A model generated the notes under the pieces. It ran no database searches, was not told where the DNA came from, and saw only the letters and a program-made list of their open reading frames with translations. 8,002 bases of DNA from Helicobacteraceae bacterium (GTDB taxonomy: Bacteria; Campylobacterota; Campylobacteria; Campylobacterales; SZUA-545). Position 1 is the first letter of the stretch, and every line of letters starts with the position of its first letter. This document shows, one piece after another, positions 1 through 5,891 of this stretch. A program made the translations under genes and the position numbers. The stretch is from contig QKHD01000390.1 in NCBI GenBank assembly GCA_003250175.1, forward strand, positions 1 through 8,002, in the 5' to 3' direction.

Positions 1-306
1 TAGATAGGGGGCTAAAACATTGACAGCAAAAATCAGAGGCTTGGGGGCCTGGTAGACCCCCGCATTGTGGATAATCGCATCAAAGGGCCCCATGGCATTG
101 ACCTCACTAGCCAGCCGTTTGGTGGCTTCCATGTCGGCAAGGTCGGCAATCAACACGGCTTTGGCCTCCGGAAGGAGGCGTTTGGCTTCATCGGCGCGCT
201 GCGGGTTGCGGGCATGCAGCACCACGTCGCACCCTTCGCTTAGCAGCATCCGGGCTGCCAGCAGCCCCAGACCGTCCGTTGATCCCGTGATAAAGACCTT
301 TGCCAT
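1..306 (-). CDS. SDR family NAD(P)-dependent oxidoreductase (C-terminal part outside window)
   Basis: The first 102 codons of a short-chain dehydrogenase/reductase are visible, and the frame stays open to the window edge. Residues 7-14 (TGSTDGLG) form the Rossmann cofactor loop TGxxxGxG. HARN (31-34) after the second strand carries an Arg that often favours NADP(H). ADL (55-57) is the usual Asp before the adenine pocket, HNAG (80-83) is the NNAG-type stabilising motif, and NVLAPY lies in the helix that supplies the catalytic Asn. The catalytic Ser-Tyr-Lys lies outside the window, so the substrate cannot be judged. The start at 306 is preceded by GGGAG. It lies 16 bases after the stop of the alcohol dehydrogenase on the same strand, so the two are probably co-transcribed. 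The reaction is likely carbonyl/alcohol interconversion in the cytoplasm. The family call is firm; the specific function is unknown. Confidence 0.85.
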   Translation of the reverse strand, partial: MAKVFITGSTDGLGLLAARMLLSEGCDVVLHARNPQRADEAKRLLPEAKAVLIADLADMEATKRLASEVNAMGPFDAIIHNAGVYQAPKPLIFAVNVLAPYL

Positions 307-322
307 GGGTGTACTCCCTTTT

Positions 323-1473
323 TTAGAAGGTCGCCGCGTCGATGACGTAGCGGTAGCGGGCCTTTTTATTGACCACATCTTCCCACGCCTGGTTGATCTG
401 CTCGGCCTTGATCACCTGGATCTGTGGGAAGACCTTGTTGTCGGCGCAGTAGTTGACCACTTCCTGGGTTTCGGGCATACCGCCGATGAGGGACGCGTTA
501 AAGTTGACGCGGTTGGCGGAGAGGCCGATGGCGCTCAGGGTCACCTCGAACTTCTCGGGCATACCGACCTGGGTAAAGAAGCCGTAGGGCTTGACCGCCG
601 AGGCGTAGGCCGCGACGTTATAGTTGACCGGAATAGTGCTGATCATGTAGTCAAGTTTCGGTCCGAAGGCGTAGATTTTGCTCACGTCATCCACGACGAT
701 CGCCTCCTTGGCACCGAATTTCAGAATATCCTTGACCTTCTCCGGAGATGTCGTAAAGGCATAGACTTCCGCCCCCTTGGAAACGGCCAGTTTGATCGCC
801 ATGTGGCCCAGACCGCCGATTCCCGCGACGCCGACCTTGTCGCCCTTTTTCAGATCAAACTTCATGAGCGGTGAATAGGTCGTGATCCCCGCGCACAGAA
901 GCGGTGCCGCTTCTTGGAAGCTGATATGCTCCGGAATATGCACGGCAAAGTGGTCGTTGACGACGATCTTGTCCGAATAGCCGCCCTGTGAGATGCCCGT
1001 AGGGGAACTTTTCTCCGGATAGCCGTAGGTAAAGACCGTTTCCGGGCAGTACTGCTCTTCGCCTCTTTTGAAGCTCTCACATTCCGGATTGCTGTTAACC
1101 ATACAGCCCACACCGGCGCGGTCACCCACTTTGAACTTGGTGACGTTCTTGCCCACCTGGGTAACGACACCGACGATCTCGTGGCCTGCGGATAATGCTG
1201 CGGCCCCCAGTGGCCCTTCATCTGGTGAATGTCCGAGTGGCAGATACTGGCATATTTGATGTCGATGAGGATGTCGTTATCGCCCACCGGACGGCGTTCA
1301 AAGGTCCACGGACGGAGTTTTCCGGAGGTATCGAAGGCCGCGTAGCCCTTGACCTTGATGTTCTTGGATTTTTCCGCAGAAAAGAGGCTGGTAGAACCCG
1401 CCAGAAGCAGCCCTCCGGCCACCGCCGATTTCTTCATAAAATCCCGTCGGGATTCGTTGTTGGTGTTTTCCAT
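323..1473 (-). pseudogene. Tat-exported zinc alcohol/aldehyde dehydrogenase (YahK/cinnamyl-ADH type), broken by a frameshift
   Basis: Two overlapping frames make one medium-chain zinc dehydrogenase. The first starts at 1473 behind AAGGAG and opens with a twin-arginine signal (SRRDFMKK, hydrophobic stretch, probable cleavage after FSA at about residue 33). It holds the catalytic zinc Cys in SICHSDIH. After HYPQ (codon ending at 1186) the frame is lost. Homology resumes in another frame at GHEIVG and runs through GGYS, LLCAGITTYSPL, the NAD(P) loop GIGGLG and GGMPETQE to the stop at 323. The family normally reads YPxVPGHEIVG, so about 7 bases (Gln end, Val, Pro, part of Gly) are missing. As it stands, translation ends at 862 after 203 residues, the last ~107 of them unrelated. 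The repaired length is about 385, right for a Tat-tagged YahK-like aldehyde reductase. The structural-zinc loop keeps only two of four Cys. A sequencing or assembly error remains possible. Confidence 0.85.
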
Positions 1474-1527
1474 GGTGAACTCCTTAAAAGAGGTGATGAA
1501 GCTGCCGGGGGCAACTTTCCTACTTTC

Positions 1528-1533
1528 ATTGTA
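1528..1533 (-). promoter_or_regulatory. -10 element of the alcohol dehydrogenase promoter
   Basis: On the minus strand this reads TACAAT, a good -10 hexamer. It lies 54 bases upstream of the dehydrogenase start and 22 bases downstream of the shared operator at 1556-1593. The hexamer 17 bases upstream (CTGAAA) is a poor -35 match, as expected for an activator-dependent promoter. This is read by eye, without transcript data. Confidence 0.55.
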
Positions 1534-1555
1534 AAGGGGATACGAGAATTTTCAG

Positions 1556-1593
1556 TAGAACGATTCTGGAAATTGCTTGCCCAATCCTCCAAA
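1556..1593 (-). promoter_or_regulatory. Putative AraC-family operator upstream of the alcohol dehydrogenase
   Basis: Read on the minus strand, this 38-bp element begins TTTGGAG, contains GGGCAAG, CAG and GT, and ends CTA. It matches the element at 4093-4130 (upstream of the AraC_N-type regulator) at 26 of 38 positions without a gap. Both copies sit almost the same distance upstream of a -10 box (22 and 21 bases). Matching length, conserved blocks and matching geometry make it a likely binding site for the regulator encoded at 4179. Which protein binds is inference. Confidence 0.65.
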
Positions 1594-1607
1594 GTCTGGA
1601 TAAATGG

Positions 1608-1619
1608 ATCAGGCAAGAA
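1608..1619 (+). repeat. Inverted extra copy of the operator core
   Basis: The 12-mer ATCAGGCAAGAA on the plus strand is identical to 4101-4112 inside the operator of the AraC_N-type regulator. It lies just upstream of, and opposite in orientation to, the operator of the dehydrogenase, so CTTGCC (1576-1581) and GGCAAG (1612-1617) form inverted arms about 30 bases apart. It may be a second regulator half-site, or a remnant of a once-divergent promoter. The downstream part of the 38-bp element is not recognisable here. Confidence 0.45.
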
Positions 1620-1644
1620 GAAGGAGATAGTTAAAAAATAGGGG

Positions 1645-2250
1645 TTAGTTCTTTTTGGCTACGTCGTGGATAACGGTGTATTTACCGGCCCAGAGGCTGA
1701 TGATATCCGTAGCCGTCTGCGCCCCGTACCCCGCCGCCGTGGCAAACATGGACGACGCCCCCGCGGCGCAGCCGGTGACATATTTGCCCTCAGCAATCAC
1801 GCCGCCCCGGTTTTCGATCATTACCATGCCCGGACGCGGTGCGCGGATATGCGCAACCACCTCGGCCCCGATCCCTTCCACGGCAATCGTCTGCATGCCG
1901 TTGGCAAAAACGACGATCTCCGCCGTAAAGCTTCCGGAGGCTTCGGTGGCAACCTCAAAACTCCCCATCGTTCCGGAGACGGCCGTCACCGTCCCGTCCA
2001 ACAAGGAGACATTGTCATAGGCAGCTGCGCGGCTGGCCAGGGAGGCCAGAAGGTCAACCCCTTTTGTCCCCGGAGTAACGCCGGGAACATTAAAAAGCTG
2101 GGCGATTTTAAGGTGGGATGCACCCGCATCGATCACCAGGATTTTTTTTGCGGCGGCAATCTCCATCTGGGGACCCGCGGAGCCAAGCGTCATGGCGCAG
2201 GAGAGTCCGGAAACGCCGCCGCCGATAATAATCACATCATAATGTTGCAT
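1645..2250 (-). CDS. Single-domain FAD-binding oxidoreductase, thioredoxin-reductase-like
   Basis: A 201-residue flavoprotein related to thioredoxin/ferredoxin-NADP reductases. The N-terminus carries the dinucleotide loop GGGVSGL (11-17) after a hydrophobic strand. The acidic end of strand 2 reads LVIDAG, and NVPGV follows. The stretch VVFANGM is the typical end of the first FAD half, and YVTGCAAG followed by an Ala-rich helix is the C-terminal FAD motif with its Gly-Cys in place of the usual Gly-Asp. The roughly 120-residue NAD(P) domain of thioredoxin reductases, and its CxxC pair, are absent; only Cys19 and Cys166 remain. The protein may therefore take electrons from a partner or have another role. 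The start at 2250 follows AAGGA. The gene lies 45 bases after the stop of the upstream SDR and 171 bases before the dehydrogenase start, so it is probably co-transcribed with the SDR. Its substrate is unknown. Confidence 0.75.
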   Translation of the reverse strand: MQHYDVIIIGGGVSGLSCAMTLGSAGPQMEIAAAKKILVIDAGASHLKIAQLFNVPGVTPGTKGVDLLASLASRAAAYDNVSLLDGTVTAVSGTMGSFEVATEASGSFTAEIVVFANGMQTIAVEGIGAEVVAHIRAPRPGMVMIENRGGVIAEGKYVTGCAAGASSMFATAAGYGAQTATDIISLWAGKYTVIHDVAKKN

Positions 2251-2299
2251 GGTCTTTTCCTTATCGTTGATGAAACTATTTTAGCAGAATCCGCCCGAA

Positions 2300-3043
2300 T
2301 CAGGGCAGATAGGCACCGCCGCAAACTGGCAGGTAGTTTCCGGTAATCTGACCGCTGCCTTCGCTTGCTAAATAGCTGACGGCATGTGCCACGTCGTCTG
2401 GTCGGGAGATGGTCTGGGTCGGTGTGCTCATGCGGATATACTCCTTAAACTCCTCCGGAGCATGCTCCGTCGCATCTGTCAGGACAAGCCCCGGTGCGAC
2501 GATATTGGAGGTAACGCCATGGGCTCCCAGCTCCTGGGCCAGGTATTTACTAAAAGAGTCCAGCGCGCCTTTGGCGGAACCGTGGGCGATAAAGGTCGGT
2601 GCGGGACTCTCAGAGAGCGTGCTGGAGATAAAGATCAGCCGGCCGTACTTCTTGGCCACCATGGAGGCCGCGGCAAAACGGGCGCAGACGTAGGAGGCGT
2701 GCATTTCGTCGTTGAGCTTCTGGGCGAACTCGTCCCAGGTCTGGTCCATAAAGGGCTTTTGGGTGAAGTTCATGTTGGCGTTGGAGACGAGAATATCAAC
2801 CCCGCCGTACTCTTTTTGGATGGTGGCGAACATCGCTTCGATCTTGGCGTCGTCACGGACATCGGCCTGAATCGGGTAGGCTTCGCCGCCCATGCTTTTG
2901 ATCTCAGCGGCCAGGGCCTCGGCTACCTGAACACTGCTCACGTAGTTGATAAAGACACGGTGGCCGTCTTTAGCCAGTTGTTTGGCGACGGCAGCGCCGA
3001 TTCCCCGGGCTCCCCCGGTAATGAGTGCGTTTTTTTTAGACAT
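2300..3043 (-). CDS. SDR family oxidoreductase with non-canonical active site
   Basis: A 247-residue classical-length short-chain dehydrogenase. Residues 9-16 (TGGARGIG) are the Rossmann loop, ADV at 60-62 is the adenine-pocket Asp, IVAPGLVLTD (181-190) is the PG motif, and the C-terminus ends GGAYLP as in FabG-like enzymes. The catalytic Ser is present (FISS, 138-141) and so is the Lys (GSAKGAL, Lys158). The Tyr expected four residues before Lys is His154, and the residue seven before, the FabI/FabL position, is Phe151. NNAG is replaced by SNAN (87-90), and the active-site Asn of helix 4 appears to be Glu113. It may be a reductase with altered chemistry or a non-catalytic binding protein. 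The start at 3043 lies behind AAGGA. It is divergent from the AraC-family gene at 3202, a likely regulator, and is followed by the FAD protein. Confidence 0.8.
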   Translation of the reverse strand: MSKKNALITGGARGIGAAVAKQLAKDGHRVFINYVSSVQVAEALAAEIKSMGGEAYPIQADVRDDAKIEAMFATIQKEYGGVDILVSNANMNFTQKPFMDQTWDEFAQKLNDEMHASYVCARFAAASMVAKKYGRLIFISSTLSESPAPTFIAHGSAKGALDSFSKYLAQELGAHGVTSNIVAPGLVLTDATEHAPEEFKEYIRMSTPTQTISRPDDVAHAVSYLASEGSGQITGNYLPVCGGAYLP

Positions 3044-3075
3044 TTGAATTCCTTATAGTATGGCATCAGACCCCC

Positions 3076-3104
3076 ATTGTAACGGCTCTACCATCTTTTG
3101 GTAA
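3076..3104 (-). promoter_or_regulatory. Promoter of the SDR-FAD transcript
   Basis: On the minus strand, TTACCA (3099-3104) and TACAAT (3076-3081) are separated by exactly 17 bases. They lie 32 bases upstream of the SDR start and would serve the SDR and the FAD protein. The -35 matches the consensus in four of six bases. An inverted repeat (3089-3103) overlaps the -35 and spacer. Confidence 0.5.
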
Positions 3105-3116
3105 GAGTAAAAACTC
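3089..3116. repeat. Two adjacent short inverted repeats in the divergent intergenic region
   Basis: TACCA-N5-TGGTA (3089-3103) is followed one base later by GAGT-N4-ACTC (3105-3116). Both lie between the SDR and the divergent AraC-family gene, and the first covers the SDR -35 box. They are candidate regulator-binding sites, but the arms are only four to five bases, so chance occurrence is possible. They do not resemble the 38-bp element at 4093. Confidence 0.3.
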
Positions 3117-3170
3117 CTATTTATGGTCAATTTTTCTGTTTTTATGAAATGAACTGCATGAATATTGATA

Positions 3171-3176
3171 TATAAT
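3171..3176 (+). promoter_or_regulatory. -10 element for the first AraC-family gene
   Basis: A perfect TATAAT lies 25 bases before the start codon at 3202, in the most AT-rich stretch of the window. No good -35 is seen 16-18 bases upstream. This suggests a weak or activator-assisted promoter and a 5' leader of about 20 bases. Confidence 0.5.
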
Positions 3177-3201
3177 AGACAAAACCACGTATTGGAGCAT
3201 A

Positions 3202-4083
3202 ATGGAGCTGTTAAGTATGCCCCAGGCCCTGGCCATGTACCGGAACATCCACCTCGAAGCCCCCGTCTTCGGGATGCGGGTGCTCTCTGATAACTTCACA
3301 CCCGAACCGGTGGTCGCCATCCAAAGCAACTCCCAGCGCAAAGAGGGTGTTCCCGTCCGGTGCGACTTTTACACCATGGTCTTCTGTCTGGAGGGGGGTG
3401 CGACCCGGTACGTCAACCAATTTGAACTCACCATCAACGCCCACTCGATCCACCTCTTGCCTCCGGAGAGTATGCACTCCTTTAAAGACCGTTTCGACAC
3501 GACCCGCTACTACGTGCTTTTATTTGAGAAGGATTTTCCCGCTGCTCCGGAACTACAGGCCTTTCACGACGAACACCTAGAAAGCGTCGATCTGGAACCG
3601 TCGCTTTTTAATAAAATCAAGGAGATGTTTGAAGAGATCGACGCGGAGCTAAAAGGCACGGAGCCCGACCGCCTCGCCTACGTACGCTGCCTGCTGGATC
3701 AACTGCTGTTTCTCTTAAAAAGGGAAAAACTCAAGCAGGGTGTTGAAACCGAAAAAACCCGAAACGACGTCATCTGCAGCCAGTTTCTCTCCCTTTTGGA
3801 GCTGCACTTCCGCACCAAGCGCAGCGTGCAGGAGTATGCCCAGCTCTTGGATCTCACCCCCAAATACCTGAGCGAAACCATCAAGGCCACCATGGGAAAA
3901 AGCGCGCTTCATTTTATCCATAGCCGCACCGTCAAAGAGGCCCGCTATCTGCTGGTCTACACCAACAAAACCATCTACGACATCGCCCTCACCCTGGGCT
4001 TTACGGATGCCTCCCAATTTACCAAATTTTTCAGACAGAAGGTAGGCACAAGCCCCAAACAGTACCGTATTGAATTTGCCTGA
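3202..4083 (+). CDS. AraC-family transcriptional regulator with cupin-like sensor domain
   Basis: A 293-residue regulator. Residues about 50-115 look like the AraC cupin-type sensing domain (LEGGATRYV, INAHSIHLLPPESMHSF, YYVLLFEK). The C-terminal hundred residues hold both helix-turn-helix units: VQEYAQLLDLTPKYLSETIK for the first, and DIALTLGFTDASQFTKFFRQ, then GTSPKQYR, for the second, which is the conserved AraC signature. The protein is intact. The start at 3202 has GGAG (3194-3197) only four bases away. ATG at 3217 (GGAG at 3204, nine-base spacing) would give MPQALAMY and is a real alternative. The gene is divergent from the SDR at 2300-3043, so control of that SDR and the FAD gene is the simplest guess. 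It is followed after 95 bases by a second AraC-family gene of a different subfamily. The ligand is unknown. Confidence 0.88.
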   Translation: MELLSMPQALAMYRNIHLEAPVFGMRVLSDNFTPEPVVAIQSNSQRKEGVPVRCDFYTMVFCLEGGATRYVNQFELTINAHSIHLLPPESMHSFKDRFDTTRYYVLLFEKDFPAAPELQAFHDEHLESVDLEPSLFNKIKEMFEEIDAELKGTEPDRLAYVRCLLDQLLFLLKREKLKQGVETEKTRNDVICSQFLSLLELHFRTKRSVQEYAQLLDLTPKYLSETIKATMGKSALHFIHSRTVKEARYLLVYTNKTIYDIALTLGFTDASQFTKFFRQKVGTSPKQYRIEFA

Positions 4084-4092
4084 TAGAAGATT

Positions 4093-4130
4093 TTTGGAGA
4101 ATCAGGCAAGAATGAAACAGGATGGTGCTA
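4093..4130 (+). promoter_or_regulatory. Putative AraC-family operator upstream of the AraC_N-type regulator
   Basis: A 38-bp element beginning TTTGGAG, with AATCAGGCAAG and CAGGATGG inside, and ending CTA. It begins ten bases after the stop of the preceding gene and lies 21 bases before the -10 box. It matches 1556-1593 (minus strand, dehydrogenase promoter) at 26 of 38 positions without a gap, suggesting autoregulation plus control of the dehydrogenase. Confidence 0.65.
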
Positions 4131-4151
4131 GCGGTTCCGCAGTAGGACTGT

Positions 4152-4157
4152 TATAAT
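4152..4157 (+). promoter_or_regulatory. -10 element for the AraC_N-type regulator
   Basis: A perfect TATAAT lies 22 bases before the ATG at 4179. There is no recognisable -35; the place where it would lie directly abuts the end of the 38-bp element. This is the layout of a promoter whose activator contacts polymerase. Confidence 0.6.
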
Positions 4158-4178
4158 CAAAGAATAAAAGAGGAGACG

Positions 4179-5059
4179 ATGGACAAACTGAACGAACTTT
4201 CCAGCCGGATTACCACGCGTTACGATGATGAGCGACACATCAAAACCCCCATTGATGCCCTGAGCCTCTATGTCAATCCTCAAAAAACCGACATGATGGC
4301 CACCCTCTACGAGCCCTCCCTCTGCATCATTGCCCAGGGGGCCAAGGAGGTCAGCTGGGGAGATGAACTTTACCAATACAATGCGGGCATGTTTCTGCTC
4401 GCCTCCATCCACACTCCGGCCCATGTCCGGATCATCGAAGCCTCCGAAGCAAAGCCCTATGCGGGGCTAACCATCACCTTTACGCTGGAGCAGATTTTCG
4501 AGGTGATCAAGGAGATCGACAACGGCAGCGAACCCCTCTCCGATATGCAAGACAGCCTTTACTTCGCCACCATGGACGAGCGCCTGCAAGACGCCGTGTT
4601 GCGTCTGGTGCGGCTGCTGGATACTCCGGAAGATATCAAGGTGCTCTCCCCGCTAATCATCAAAGAGATTCTCTACATGGTGATGCGAACCGAAGGGGCC
4701 GACCTGATCCGCCACTATATCCGCGAGGGCAGCCTCACCCAGCGGGTGGTCAAGGCGATCAGCGACATCAAAGAGGAGTTCAGCGAAAAGCTGAGCGTCA
4801 AGGAGCTGGCCAAGTCCGTGGGCATGAGCGAATCCTCTCTTTACGCCAATTTCAAAAAGATCACCCGCATGACCCCGCTGCAGTTTCAAAAACAGCTGCG
4901 CCTGCAGGAAGCCAGACGGATTCTCCTGACTCAGCAGGTGGAGATCGCCCAGGCGGCCTTTGAGGTCGGGTATGAGGCCCTTCGCAGTTTAGCCGCGAAT
5001 ATTCCCGCATGTTCGGCCTGCCGCCCAAGGAAGATGTCAAGCACCACCAAGGCAGATAA
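4179..5059 (+). pseudogene. AraC_N (YqhC-like) transcriptional regulator, frameshifted in the second helix-turn-helix
   Basis: The N-terminal domain (about 20-170) is the AraC_N family (PF06719 type): PSLCIIAQGAKEVSWGDE, then YNAGMFLLASIHTPAHVRI. E. coli YqhC, which activates an aldehyde reductase gene, belongs to this family. The first helix-turn-helix is intact (LSVKELAKSVGMSESSLY, then TPLQFQKQLRLQEARRILL). After EVGYE (residue 266, codon ending at 4976) the frame is lost. Moving by one base restores PSQFSREYSRMFGLPPKEDV and a stop at 5057-5059, giving 293 residues. One base seems to be deleted at 4976/4977. Unrepaired, the protein reads 40 unrelated residues to a stop at 5099 and lacks the second DNA-recognition helix, so it is probably inactive on DNA. 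The start has AGGAG (4171-4175). Its likely targets are its own promoter and the dehydrogenase at 323-1473. A sequencing error is the main alternative. Confidence 0.82.
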
Positions 5060-5118
5060 AAAACATAAAAAAATCTATGCGTCGATCGCTCTTTTTTGAT
5101 GTATGATTCCGCTTTTAC

Positions 5119-5125
5119 AAGGTGG
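5119..5125 (+). promoter_or_regulatory. Ribosome binding site that decides the exporter start
   Basis: AAGGTGG ends four bases before the ATG at 5130. The upstream in-frame ATG at 5103 has no purine-rich stretch before it. The start at 5130 is therefore preferred, giving a 253-residue protein. Confidence 0.65.
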
Positions 5126-5129
5126 CTCC

Positions 5130-5891
5130 ATGAACAAAGAAAAATGCATCATCGACCTTCTCGCGGAAATCGGCAAACTGCTGCTGCAGCACGGTGCCGA
5201 GACCGATGTCGTTGAGAAGGGTATCCAAAACGCTGCGCGCAATGCCGGGTATACCAATATCGAAACCCTCATCCTCCCCAATACGATTCTTATCAGCCTC
5301 TCCTCGGACGGAGAGCTCTTTCAGACCAGACTGCAGCGGGCGGAGCGGCAGGGCGTCAACTTCCAGGTGCTTGACCGGGTCGAGGCGATTATCCGTACCA
5401 TCGACGAAACCACCGATCTCGATCAGCTGCGGCTAAAGCTGCAGGATGAAAACCAGCTGGCCGCCGGCTACCCCAACTACCTGCGTAACATCATGGCCGC
5501 AACCGGCTGTGCGGCCTTTAGCCTTCTCTTTGGGGGCGACCCGTATATTTTCATGGCAACCTTTATCGCCTCGTTTTCGGGCTTTTATGTCAACAGCTTT
5601 TTGCTCAAGCACTACTTCAACCCCTTTGTGGTGATCGTGGCCGTCTCCTTTGTCACCACCATGATCTCCGGACTCATGACCATCGAAAACGATTTTTCCC
5701 ATATTGCCATTGCGTCGTCGATTCTCTTTTTGGTTCCCAGCGTGGCCTTTATCAACTCCGTCAATGACCTGATCAAGCGCCACTATACCAACGGGCTGAT
5801 CCGGGGCATGCGGGGGATTATCGTCTCCTTTGCCATCGCCATCGGCATGTCCATTGCGCTTAATATCCTCGGTGTGGAGAACTTTTTATGA
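5130..5891 (+). CDS. yjjP: ThrE-family exporter, large subunit (YjjP-like)
   Basis: A 253-residue protein of the threonine/serine exporter family (DUF1212/ThrE, PF06738 type). The N-terminal half is soluble with the family's hallmark, LLLQHGAETDVVEKGI, followed by an INIxT-like strand region (NIETLILPNTILISL). The C-terminal half has about five membrane segments, seen as NIMAATGCAAFSLLFGG, FMATFIASFSGFY, FVVIVAVSFVTTMISG, ASSILFLVPSVAFINS and IVSFAIAIGMSIAL. Length fits E. coli YjjP. In that organism YjjP and YjjB together were linked to dicarboxylate (succinate) export, while other members export Thr/Ser, so the substrate here is open. The gene overlaps the partner by ATGA (5888-5891), so the two are translationally coupled. 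It begins about 70 bases after the broken AraC_N-type gene on the same strand. No clear promoter was seen. Confidence 0.87.
   Translation: MNKEKCIIDLLAEIGKLLLQHGAETDVVEKGIQNAARNAGYTNIETLILPNTILISLSSDGELFQTRLQRAERQGVNFQVLDRVEAIIRTIDETTDLDQLRLKLQDENQLAAGYPNYLRNIMAATGCAAFSLLFGGDPYIFMATFIASFSGFYVNSFLLKHYFNPFVVIVAVSFVTTMISGLMTIENDFSHIAIASSILFLVPSVAFINSVNDLIKRHYTNGLIRGMRGIIVSFAIAIGMSIALNILGVENFL

Noticed and set aside
65..874. Long plus-strand open frame (269 codons) opposite the SDR and dehydrogenase genes
   Set aside because: It is antisense to two clearly recognisable genes, has no family motif, and results from codon bias in GC-rich sequence.
1140..1200. Programmed ribosomal frameshifting in the dehydrogenase
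   Set aside because: No slippery heptamer is seen, and about two residues of the VPGHE motif are missing altogether, so a simple shift would not restore the normal protein.
1666..3058. Plus-strand open frames of 226 and 224 codons opposite the FAD and SDR genes
   Set aside because: The translations are Gly/Arg/His-rich without motifs and lie exactly opposite well-supported genes; no ribosome binding site fits.
3191..3201. ATTGGAGCAT upstream of the first AraC gene as a third copy of the 38-bp operator
   Set aside because: Only the first few bases resemble the motif; GGCAAG and the downstream blocks are missing, and the GGAG is explained as the ribosome binding site.
5066..5098. Intrinsic terminator after the AraC_N-type gene (A-run, short GCG/CGC pairing, T6 run)
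   Set aside because: The GC stem is only three base pairs; the A-run/T-run pairing is weak. Not enough to call a terminator.
5103..5129. Upstream ATG at 5103 as start of the YjjP-like exporter
   Set aside because: No ribosome binding site before it; ATG at 5130 has AAGGTGG at good spacing and gives the usual family length.
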